Source: Candidatus Berkelbacteria bacterium
Lineage (GTDB): Bacteria > Patescibacteriota > UBA1384 > VFKW01
Assembly: GCA_009885355.1 (NCBI GenBank)
Contig: VFKW01000182.1
Coordinates: 1-8,096 of the forward strand
Reading direction: 5' to 3'
DNA length: 8,096 nt
The position numbers were made by a program, and so were the translations under genes. The notes beneath the pieces are model-generated. The model was not told the DNA's origin. It worked only from the letters and a program-made list of their open reading frames with translations, and did not search any database. This document shows, piece after piece, positions 1-6,114 of the stretch; position 1 is the stretch's first letter; each line of letters starts with the position of its first letter.

Positions 1-1287
1 AATCACCCGATCATCCCAGTCATACTTCTTGCCGCCTAGTATCATTGACTGTTCAGCGCCCTTACCAGTGACCAAAACAATATCCCAATTCCCGGCCAAT
101 TCCAAAGCTTTTTGGATTCCAGTTCGTCTATCCTCGATTACAAATAAATTTTTATCTCGGATTTTTCCTTCTTTTTCGGCTGCAACTGCAATATCTTCCA
201 CAATCTCGGTCGGGTCGTCTTCGTATGGATCAACATTTGAACAAATCACAAAATCAGCCATTTTGCCAGTTATTTTACCCATGATCGGCCGTTTAGCCTT
301 ATCTCTCCCGCCGCCTTCGGCGCCGAGCAAGACGATCACTTTTCCTTTGTGCTCTTTGACAATATTCTTGGCTGTATTCAAAACTGCTGTCATACTCTCT
401 TTTTCATGCGCATAATCGACAATTACTGTGAAATGCTGTCCTTCATCAATTTTTTCCATTCTGCCTGGAATTAGTTCTAGCTCAGCCAATCCGCGCTGAA
501 TTCGATTTTTCAAAACTCCTAGTTCATTGGCAATGATTATCGCTGGCAAGGCATTATATATATTAAATTCACCTAAAATACTCAGTTCATACGGGACATC
601 TTTTACATTAAACTCCACGCCTTCGTTCGAATTGATAATATCTTTCGCCTGAAAATCCGCTTTTTTCTTTATTCCATAAGAAATTATTTTATCAGCTGGG
701 AATTGTAAAAAGTAATCTTTTTCGGAGCTATCATTGTTAATAATTATCGTTTTTGCTACTTTTTGACCTTTGATCGTTTTGACGGCGCTATTTTTAAGCG
801 AAGAAAACAATTTACCTTTAGCTTCGCGATATTTTTCAAAGCTGCCTCCATGAGATGGTAAATGCTCAGGCGTCAAATTTGTAAATACCACGATATCAAA
901 AATAATACCTTTATGCCTAAATTGGTTGATTCCTTCTGACGTCACTTCCATCACGCAATATTTACATCCTTCATGCACCATTTGGGCCATCAAGGCCTGT
1001 AGTGTAAAACGCCCCGGCATTGTCATATGAAATTCATTCATCATCTCTTTTTGACCGATGCGGATATTGGCGGTGCCGACTAATCCGACTTTATATCCAT
1101 TGGCATTCAAACAAGACCAGATAAAATTCGCCGTCGAAGTTTTCCCTTTTGTGCCAGTAATGCCGATCACAATCATTTTTTTAGATGGATTACGATACCG
1201 CAAAGCCGCCGCATAAGCCAACCCAAAATGATAAACTCCCATAACTGGTTCTGGAATAATTTTTCGAATTTTAGATTTTAAACTCAT
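1..1287 (-). CDS. murE: MurE-like Mur ligase (UDP-N-acetylmuramyl peptide synthase), C-terminus cut by the window edge
   Basis: Mur ligases couple ATP hydrolysis to addition of an amino acid to the UDP-MurNAc peptide in the cytoplasm. The 429 visible residues read without a stop. Visible motifs are the P-loop GTKGKT (45-50), MEVTSEG (113-119, family MEVSSH), FTNLTPEHL (135-143), the carbamylated-lysine region YREAKGKLF (153-161), GEFNIYNALPA (239-249), GRMEKI (275-280), DYAHEKESM (291-299), GGGRDKAKRP (325-334), IEDRR and GKGAEQ (408-413). The end resembles the usual last 10-20 residues of MurE, so little is missing on the left. The roughly 80-100 residue N-terminal UDP-binding domain of standard MurE is absent: the P-loop lies at 45 instead of about 110. 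The DNPR motif that reads the amino-acid substrate is replaced by NVDP (351-354). The ATG at 1287 overlaps the upstream TGA (ATGA) and follows GGGAG with 8-nt spacing. The Mur ligase family is clear; the exact amino acid added is not. Confidence 0.9.
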   Translation of the reverse strand, partial: MSLKSKIRKIIPEPVMGVYHFGLAYAAALRYRNPSKKMIVIGITGTKGKTSTANFIWSCLNANGYKVGLVGTANIRIGQKEMMNEFHMTMPGRFTLQALMAQMVHEGCKYCVMEVTSEGINQFRHKGIIFDIVVFTNLTPEHLPSHGGSFEKYREAKGKLFSSLKNSAVKTIKGQKVAKTIIINNDSSEKDYFLQFPADKIISYGIKKKADFQAKDIINSNEGVEFNVKDVPYELSILGEFNIYNALPAIIIANELGVLKNRIQRGLAELELIPGRMEKIDEGQHFTVIVDYAHEKESMTAVLNTAKNIVKEHKGKVIVLLGAEGGGRDKAKRPIMGKITGKMADFVICSNVDPYEDDPTEIVEDIAVAAEKEGKIRDKNLFVIEDRRTGIQKALELAGNWDIVLVTGKGAEQSMILGGKKYDWDDRVI

Positions 1288-2921
1288 TTTATTGTCTCCC
1301 GAAGTTTAACAAAGCCGAGATTTATGATTTTTGATAATAGTTCGGCAATGTTTTTTTTATGGTCATCACTAAATTTATCTGGATGGCATAAAGATCGAGC
1401 CTTTCTGGATGATGAATTAAGCATTTTAAGTGTGAAAACATTTGGGAGAACAAGCATTTTTCTTAATTTATCCAGATCAGGATTTTCGATATCTCCAAAG
1501 TATGATTTTAATTTGTCAGTTGTAATAGATACGTTATACATAATTCTTTCAATATTATTAATCAAGCTATCGAGATTTTCTTGGTCGATATCTTTACCAT
1601 GGCCTATATGGAAACTATCAAAATCAAAAGGTTTTCCGTTATAACTTGGTTCTTGTTTTGTCTCTGATTTTTTTTGTTCAGGTTCACTTTTTGCCGAATC
1701 ACCCGATGTATTCTCATCATTAGGATTATTATTTCCAGGTTGTTTTTCTGGATCGGTATCATCTTGACTATCTTGATTTGTTTCTGGTTCAGGATTACCC
1801 GGTTCATTATTTGTAGAGTCCGTATTGTCTTTATCGACTGTTGCATCCTGAAACCTTGGCACATCGTTAGTTTGTGCTGATGCTGTCTCATCTAGAATCT
1901 TTGGATCAATCGTCTCGTTATCTGGAAATTGGCCATTGAATAATATCTCACCCTGCTGATCTGACGCCTCGGAAAAAGAGTTTTGATTGGAGCTATTATC
2001 CCTGTCTCTGTTTTTCCACCAACTAGAAAATTCAGAAGCTGTTTTAACAAATAGACCAGTCATAGCTGTGCCTAATCCAATCATACCATCTTTAGGTATG
2101 GCTTGACCCATCGTATGAGCTGCTTGACCCCAGACATTATGGGTCGTTTGTGCTATTGCTTCATTGGTATTGTACAGAAAGTCAAATCCGTGTCTTGTCA
2201 TTTTTACTGCATGTGCTGCTTTGCCGTCAAAATTTTGAGTACCAAGAGGCACTCCCTGGAGGTATCCAAGTGCCAATGTTCCTAAATTACTGGCTATGCC
2301 GCGTAACAATTTCTGACCACTCTCCCATTTGATGTTGCTTTTTTCATTTGTAATAACTTCTGATTCAGTATTACGTATATCCTGGACTAATTCTGCCGCC
2401 GCGTCACAATATTCTTCTTCAGTCATTTCGTTATTCAAAAATTGCTCTTCCAGCCCGAGTAGTCCATCTTCCATTAGTATTTGATCTTGCTTCTTTCCTT
2501 CCAAGCTGATTCGCAATCGATTACCTTTAGCTAGGCCTTGGATTCCTTCAATAACACCATCGATAACAGTTCTTTTACCAAAAGCATAAGCAATCGGCGC
2601 GCCAATCAGAGCGGCTGGGCCTGCCATAGAAATAGCTCCAGCAGCGATACCTGTTCCAAGAACTATTTTACTAGTTGTTTTTATCCATCTTCCAAGTCGT
2701 GTTGTATTTAGATATTTATTTATTTTACCAACACGTCCGCCCTTCCATCGTTCATTCATGCGATCTTCTTCGTTTTGACGCATTTCTTTTACAATCTCAG
2801 CGGCAAAAGAATTGTCTTCATTATATTCTTGATTTTCAATATTATCTGATGTCTCACAGACTAGCTCATTACCAGTATCATTATCTTCAGGGCATTCTTG
2901 TATTTCGGTTTCGGTCATCAT
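1284..2921 (-). CDS. Protein of unknown function with Gly/Ala-rich hydrophobic segment, disordered linker and C-terminal J-domain-like HPD motif
   Basis: I do not recognise a named family for the 545-residue whole. Visible parts in order: an acidic N-terminus (1-40) without a signal peptide; a basic stretch (59-85); a Gly/Ala-rich hydrophobic segment (about 85-115) that could enter a membrane, perhaps as a hairpin; a SHOCT-like stretch (about 155-182, with NNEMTEEEY); two further weakly hydrophobic Gly/Ala stretches (about 208-225 and 278-293); a Trp pair (301-302); and a low-complexity linker (about 305-430) rich in Asn, Asp, Glu, Gln, Pro and Ser. The C-terminal 110 residues are again ordered-looking and end in SSRKARSLCHPDKFSDDHKK (503-522) plus a helix with KIINLGFVKL. 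HPD (513-515) after a basic helix, followed by an amphipathic helix, is the signature of J-domains that stimulate Hsp70 (DnaK), with a C-terminal placement as in auxilin or DjlA. A membrane-tethered co-chaperone is inference. It overlaps both neighbours, so it is an operon member. Start is the ATG at 2921 or 2918. Confidence 0.9.
   Translation of the reverse strand: MMTETEIQECPEDNDTGNELVCETSDNIENQEYNEDNSFAAEIVKEMRQNEEDRMNERWKGGRVGKINKYLNTTRLGRWIKTTSKIVLGTGIAAGAISMAGPAALIGAPIAYAFGKRTVIDGVIEGIQGLAKGNRLRISLEGKKQDQILMEDGLLGLEEQFLNNEMTEEEYCDAAAELVQDIRNTESEVITNEKSNIKWESGQKLLRGIASNLGTLALGYLQGVPLGTQNFDGKAAHAVKMTRHGFDFLYNTNEAIAQTTHNVWGQAAHTMGQAIPKDGMIGLGTAMTGLFVKTASEFSSWWKNRDRDNSSNQNSFSEASDQQGEILFNGQFPDNETIDPKILDETASAQTNDVPRFQDATVDKDNTDSTNNEPGNPEPETNQDSQDDTDPEKQPGNNNPNDENTSGDSAKSEPEQKKSETKQEPSYNGKPFDFDSFHIGHGKDIDQENLDSLINNIERIMYNVSITTDKLKSYFGDIENPDLDKLRKMLVLPNVFTLKMLNSSSRKARSLCHPDKFSDDHKKNIAELLSKIINLGFVKLRETIK
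1296..1300 (-). promoter_or_regulatory. Ribosome binding site of the murE-like gene
   Basis: GGGAG on the minus strand lies 8 nt before the ATG at 1287, inside the last codons of the upstream gene. It supports this start and fits coupled translation, because the upstream TGA overlaps the start codon. Confidence 0.6.
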
Positions 2922-3253
2922 CCCACCTTTTTTGCTTTAACAAGATTAATTATTTCTGCTTTATAATTAATAGACTCTTCGGCGGTAACTTTTTTGACAT
3001 CAAAGTCTTTTTGCATTAAAAATTTTTCCACATTTTCTTCCTGGTGAGCATCAATCATTACTTCTAATGTATCAATTTCTGGTTCGTTTAAGCTATCCAA
3101 TAATCGTGCTAAAACTCTATTCTGTATAGTCTCAATCATATCCTTGATAACTGCAGCTTTTTTATCTTCGGGAGCATTTTCAAGATGAAGCAGCTCCAAA
3201 ATATCTTTTTCTATGAAATCACTCGGATTAATATCTAGATTGAGCTGGTGCAT
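2918..3253 (-). CDS. Small helical protein resembling the DUF5663 family, function unknown
   Basis: The 111-residue protein is mostly charged, predicted-helical sequence without a signal peptide or membrane segment, so it is probably cytoplasmic. The pattern of an L-L-x-L-E-N-A-P-E-D-K-K opening (about 20-32), a central helix IETIQNRVLARLLDSL (40-55), then an acidic NEPEIDTLEVMI stretch (56-67) and EKFLMQKDF (76-84) resembles DUF5663 proteins common in Patescibacteria. This is from memory of the family pattern, not a search. It starts 23 nt after argS with a perfect AGGAGG and ends in TGATGA, overlapping the start of the next gene. It could be a partner or regulator of the downstream J-like protein, but only the gene order suggests this. 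Confidence 0.87.
   Translation of the reverse strand: MHQLNLDINPSDFIEKDILELLHLENAPEDKKAAVIKDMIETIQNRVLARLLDSLNEPEIDTLEVMIDAHQEENVEKFLMQKDFDVKKVTAEESINYKAEIINLVKAKKVG
2922..2930 (-). promoter_or_regulatory. Ribosome binding site at an ATGATG double start
   Basis: The minus strand reads AAAGGTGGG immediately before ATGATG. The purine core is almost touching the first ATG (2921) and sits at a more usual distance from the second (2918), so the second ATG may be the true start. The difference is a single residue. Confidence 0.5.
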
Positions 3254-3257
3254 TTGG

Positions 3258-3263
3258 CCTCCT
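3258..3263 (-). promoter_or_regulatory. Consensus Shine-Dalgarno of the DUF5663-like gene
   Basis: A perfect AGGAGG on the minus strand sits 4 nt before the ATG at 3253. It fixes the start and predicts strong initiation, in contrast to the weaker sites of its operon neighbours. Confidence 0.8.
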
Positions 3264-3276
3264 ATTAATATTATTA

Positions 3277-4998
3277 TTACATTTCTTCTAAAACATCAAT
3301 TCCTAAAATCGCTAGTCCTGTTTTTAGTTCTTCTTGAAACATTTCTACAAGTTTTAATCTTGCATCTTTAAGATCCCCTTCGGCATTAATTACACTGTGT
3401 TTTTGATAAAAACTGTTAAATGCCACCGCTAATTCATAGATTGATTTTGCGATCATCGATGGATCAAGCATTTCGCCACCCAATATAATTGCTCGATTGA
3501 AATTGATAATTTTTTGCATTATCAATCTTTCTTCATCATTGCCCAGGATCGATAAATCGGCGGTTTCAGGATTCACTTTTTTTGCCCCTCCGCTTTTGAC
3601 TAAAATTTTAGTCGCCCTAGCATAAGCGTATAAACAATAAGGCCCGGTAAATCCATCAAAAGATATTGATTCCTCAGGGCTAAAATAAATATCATTCTTT
3701 GGGTTAGTCTTGAGCAGATAAAATTTGATCGCCGCCAAAGCAATCTTTTGTGCTCGCATTTCCAGTTCTTTTTTGTCAATTACATTTTCACCTGCCCTGG
3801 AAGTGATCTCATCTTTTGCTAATTTTTTAACTTCTTCAAGCAAGTTATCCGCATCCACCACGGTTCCTTCTCGCGATTTCATTTTGCCTTCCGGCAGATA
3901 AACCATGCCATATGAAAGATGATGGCAATCCTTGCCCCAATCATATCCAAGCTTTTGCAAAATTGTAAATAATACATCAAAATGATGATTTTGTTCACTC
4001 CCCACCACATAAATTGATTGATTTAGTTTAAATTCATCAAATTTCAATTTGGCTGTTCCCAAATCTTGCGTGAGGTACAGACTCGTTCCATCACTTCTTT
4101 GCAAAGTTGCTTTTTTCGATTTTCCACCCTGATCTTTTCCAAATGATTTCGGTAATTCGCAGGCAATCGCGCCATTTTCTTCCGTGTAAAATATACCTTT
4201 TTTCAAGCCTTCATTGACGATCTCTTTGCCAAATTTATAAGTCTCACTCTCTTTGTAAATTTTATCAAATTCAAATCCATAAGAATCATAAGTTTTCTCA
4301 AAACCTTCATAAACCCATTCGTTCATCATTTCCCAAAGTTTTCTTACTTCAGGATCATTCTCTTCCCATTTATTTAGCATTTCCAAAACTTCATTTTCTA
4401 ATTCGGGATTATTTTGCACTTCAAGCGCAAATTTCACATACCACATTCCCACAAAATGATCGCCCTTCATGCCGGTCGATTTTGGCGTATCGCCATTACC
4501 CCATTTTTGCCAAGCCAACATCGATTTGCAGATATGCACGCCGCGGTCATTGATGAGGTTTGCTTTAATAACACCAAAACCGTTTTTTTCTAAAATATTA
4601 CTTACCGCCATGCCGATTACGCCATTTCGCAAATGGCCCAAATGTAGCGGCTTGTTCGTATTTGGCGACAGATACTCGACCATCACTTTTTTATCATTGT
4701 TTTTATTGTCTTTTGTATCTACATAGTCTTTAAATAAAATACTACTTTTTACTTTAATATTTATATAAGCGCCCATTACTTCAACATTTTCAAAAATATC
4801 GCATGATTTCAATTTTTCAGCTAATTCTTTTGCAATCTCGTTTGGATTTTTCTTTATTTCTTTGGCAATTGAAAAAGCGCTGGCACAAAAATCACCCAGT
4901 TCAATTTTGGGTGGAAAATCAAGCTCGCAAATTTCTAGCCCAAACAATTCTTTTGCGGCAATATTAACATTTTCCAAAACCAAATCTAAAATTTTCAT
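3277..4998 (-). CDS. argS: Arginyl-tRNA synthetase
   Basis: This cytoplasmic class I aminoacyl-tRNA synthetase charges tRNA-Arg with arginine using ATP. At 573 residues it has normal bacterial length. The N-terminal tRNA D-loop-recognition domain (about 1-95) includes ELGDFCASAFSIAKEI (33-48). The catalytic Rossmann fold carries the HIGH motif as HLGH (119-122, in NKPLHLGHLRNG). The KMSKS-equivalent loop is GKMKSREGT (371-379). The C-terminal DALR-type anticodon-binding domain spans about 449-573, from FTGPYCLYAYARA through AVAFNSFYQKHSVI to LKTGLAILGIDVLEEM. No frameshift or in-frame TGA is seen. The start at 4998 is preceded by GGGAG with 7-nt spacing. It is the first gene of the leftward operon and is followed 23 nt later by the DUF5663-like gene. 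The leader carries a heptad repeat array and diverges from the ABC exporter operon. Confidence 0.97.
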   Translation of the reverse strand: MKILDLVLENVNIAAKELFGLEICELDFPPKIELGDFCASAFSIAKEIKKNPNEIAKELAEKLKSCDIFENVEVMGAYINIKVKSSILFKDYVDTKDNKNNDKKVMVEYLSPNTNKPLHLGHLRNGVIGMAVSNILEKNGFGVIKANLINDRGVHICKSMLAWQKWGNGDTPKSTGMKGDHFVGMWYVKFALEVQNNPELENEVLEMLNKWEENDPEVRKLWEMMNEWVYEGFEKTYDSYGFEFDKIYKESETYKFGKEIVNEGLKKGIFYTEENGAIACELPKSFGKDQGGKSKKATLQRSDGTSLYLTQDLGTAKLKFDEFKLNQSIYVVGSEQNHHFDVLFTILQKLGYDWGKDCHHLSYGMVYLPEGKMKSREGTVVDADNLLEEVKKLAKDEITSRAGENVIDKKELEMRAQKIALAAIKFYLLKTNPKNDIYFSPEESISFDGFTGPYCLYAYARATKILVKSGGAKKVNPETADLSILGNDEERLIMQKIINFNRAIILGGEMLDPSMIAKSIYELAVAFNSFYQKHSVINAEGDLKDARLKLVEMFQEELKTGLAILGIDVLEEM

Positions 4999-5000
4999 AT

Positions 5001-5042
5001 TCCAACTCCCTAACTACCAACTACGATCTACTAGCTACTATA
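5001..5042. repeat. Degenerate 7-bp tandem repeat in the argS leader
   Basis: On the plus strand, four phased heptamers are TACCAAC (5015-5021), TACGATC (5022-5028), TACTAGC (5029-5035) and TACTATA (5036-5042). Two more diverged units (TCCAACT, CCCTAAC) continue to 5001. On the minus strand they read as G-T-A-G repeats and run into the argS ribosome binding site GGGAG. Function is unknown; the array would lie in the 5' untranslated RNA of argS. Confidence 0.6.
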
Positions 5043-5071
5043 TTAAACCATATCCTCATAAAAAACAACAA
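5042..5071 (-). promoter_or_regulatory. Possible promoter of the argS operon
   Basis: On the minus strand, TTGTTG (5071-5066, 3/6 to the -35 consensus) is 18 bp from TTTAAT (5047-5042, 5/6 to the -10). An overlapping alternative -10 is TATAGT (5042-5037), which lacks a convincing -35. Transcription would start near 5035 and give a leader of roughly 35-40 nt containing the heptad repeats. It is weak in this A/T-rich stretch, but some promoter must lie here or upstream on this strand. Confidence 0.27.
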
Positions 5072-5081
5072 AAAAAATAAT

Positions 5082-5110
5082 TAGACATTTCTTGGTTAAA
5101 AAAGTATAAT
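5082..5110 (+). promoter_or_regulatory. Sigma-70-type promoter of the ABC exporter operon
   Basis: TAGACA (5082-5087, 5/6 to TTGACA) is separated by exactly 17 bp from a perfect TATAAT (5105-5110). Transcription would begin at about 5116-5118, leaving an untranslated leader of only about 10 nt in which the first bases are the Shine-Dalgarno itself. It is arranged back to back with the candidate argS promoter without overlapping it. Confidence 0.75.
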
Positions 5111-5116
5111 TAATCT

Positions 5117-5122
5117 AAGAGG
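5117..5122 (+). promoter_or_regulatory. Ribosome binding site of the ABC ATPase gene
   Basis: AAGAGG lies 5 nt before the ATG at 5128 and supports that start. It falls at or just after the predicted transcription start. Confidence 0.65.
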
Positions 5123-5127
5123 TAAAG

Positions 5128-6114
5128 ATGAATATAATCGAAGTTGAAAATTTGCAAAAAACATTTAAGACCAAACAAAAAGAATCCGGTTTCAAGGGCG
5201 GCTTTCAGTCGGTCCTAAAGCCGCAATACAAGATCATCGACGCTGTAAAAAATATCACTTTTTCAGCCAAAAAAGGCGAAATTATCGGCTTTATCGGACC
5301 AAACGGAGCAGGGAAGTCAACCACGATCAAAATGTTGACGGGTATTCTTTTTCCAACCAGTGGCCACATCAAGGTTTTAGGCAAAGTACCGTCAGAAAAT
5401 AGGCAGTCTTTGGCCTATGAAATAGGCTCGGTTTTTGGTCAAAAATCCCAACTTTGGTTTCATTTGCCACCGCAAGATTCATACAATCTTTTTGCTCGTA
5501 TTTATGAGCTTGATCAAAGTGCATATTTAGAGCGTCTTTCATTCTTAATAGATTCGTTTGAAATTGGTGACCTTCTGAAAACTCCGGTTCGCAAGCTTTC
5601 ACTTGGTCAGCGCATGCGCTGCGAGATAGTCGCCTCCCTACTCCACAGGCCAAAAATTATCTTCCTAGACGAGCCGACCATCGGGCTCGACGTTATTGCC
5701 AAACAGCAAATCCGCGATGTCATCAAATATTTCAACGAAAAAGAAGACGTCACTATTTTCTTGACTTCCCATGATGCCGGCGATATCGAAGCTTTGGCTC
5801 ATCGCACTATCGTTATCAATTTCGGTGAGATAGTTTTCGATGACTCAACCGATCAATTTAAAAAGAATTATATCAAATCAAAAGCAATTGAATTATTCAC
5901 CAGCAATGAAATTAAAAATTTTGACTTCCACGGCGGCAAAATTCTCTCCCAAACAAAATTCAGTTTAAAAATTGAGCTCGACACAGCCGCCAACTCAATT
6001 GATAAATTACTCGACTACGCCATAAAAAATTACGACATAAAAGACATAAATATTTCCGACCCGTCCATGGAAGAGATCATCACCGCTATTTACAAAGAGA
6101 CGCGCCATGGATAA
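5128..6114 (+). CDS. ABC exporter ATP-binding subunit (COG4586-type)
   Basis: This is the cytoplasmic ATPase that powers an ABC-2-type exporter formed with the two following permeases. Its 328 residues carry one nucleotide-binding domain: Walker A GPNGAGKST (57-65), Q-loop VFGQKSQLW (102-110), signature LSLGQ (157-161), Walker B IIFLDEP (177-183) with catalytic Glu182, D-loop GLD (186-188) and H-loop His215 in LTSHD. The N-terminal stretch between strand 1 and Walker A (about 14-36) is longer than in NatA-like ATPases. With VFGQKSQLWFHLP and the roughly 90-residue C-terminal extension, this matches the COG4586 group, which I know as partner of COG4587/COG3694 permeases. The substrate of such systems is mostly unknown. 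It is first in a three-gene operon and overlaps the next gene by 8 nt. All catalytic residues are present, so it should be active. Confidence 0.95.
   Translation: MNIIEVENLQKTFKTKQKESGFKGGFQSVLKPQYKIIDAVKNITFSAKKGEIIGFIGPNGAGKSTTIKMLTGILFPTSGHIKVLGKVPSENRQSLAYEIGSVFGQKSQLWFHLPPQDSYNLFARIYELDQSAYLERLSFLIDSFEIGDLLKTPVRKLSLGQRMRCEIVASLLHRPKIIFLDEPTIGLDVIAKQQIRDVIKYFNEKEDVTIFLTSHDAGDIEALAHRTIVINFGEIVFDDSTDQFKKNYIKSKAIELFTSNEIKNFDFHGGKILSQTKFSLKIELDTAANSIDKLLDYAIKNYDIKDINISDPSMEEIITAIYKETRHG

Noticed and set aside
29..415. 128-codon plus-strand open frame
   Set aside because: It is antisense to the conserved C-terminal domain of the murE-like gene, has no recognisable motif, and the minus-strand reading explains the region.
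1604..1891. 95-codon minus-strand frame within the disordered linker of the J-like gene
   Set aside because: It is a shifted reading of low-complexity Asn/Gln/Asp codons, giving an Ile/Asn/Lys-rich product without a domain; a shadow frame.
2082..2100. Inverted repeat CATACC-ATCTTTA-GGTATG
   Set aside because: A 6-bp stem inside coding sequence without a T run; expected by chance in a window of this size.
2103..2332. Overlapping short plus-strand frames opposite the J-like gene
   Set aside because: They are antisense to a longer coding frame, Cys-rich and without ribosome sites; shadows.
2915..2921. Possible UGA recoding (Gracilibacteria-type code)
   Set aside because: TGA occurs only at gene ends here, in start/stop overlaps, and none interrupts argS, the ABC genes or murE; glycines in conserved motifs use GGN codons.
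3868..3886. Non-canonical KMSKS loop (GKMKSREGT) in arginyl-tRNA synthetase
   Set aside because: Arginyl-tRNA synthetases commonly vary this motif, and the K-M-K-S-R-E-G-T form is a familiar subtype, so it is not evidence of altered function.
5369..5653. 94-codon minus-strand frame opposite the ABC ATPase
   Set aside because: The plus strand here encodes the conserved Q-loop and signature motif, so the antisense frame is incidental.
5665..5692. Hairpin GAGCC...GGCTC in the ABC ATPase gene
   Set aside because: It encodes the Walker B/D-loop residues; the symmetry comes from the codons of a conserved motif, not from a terminator.
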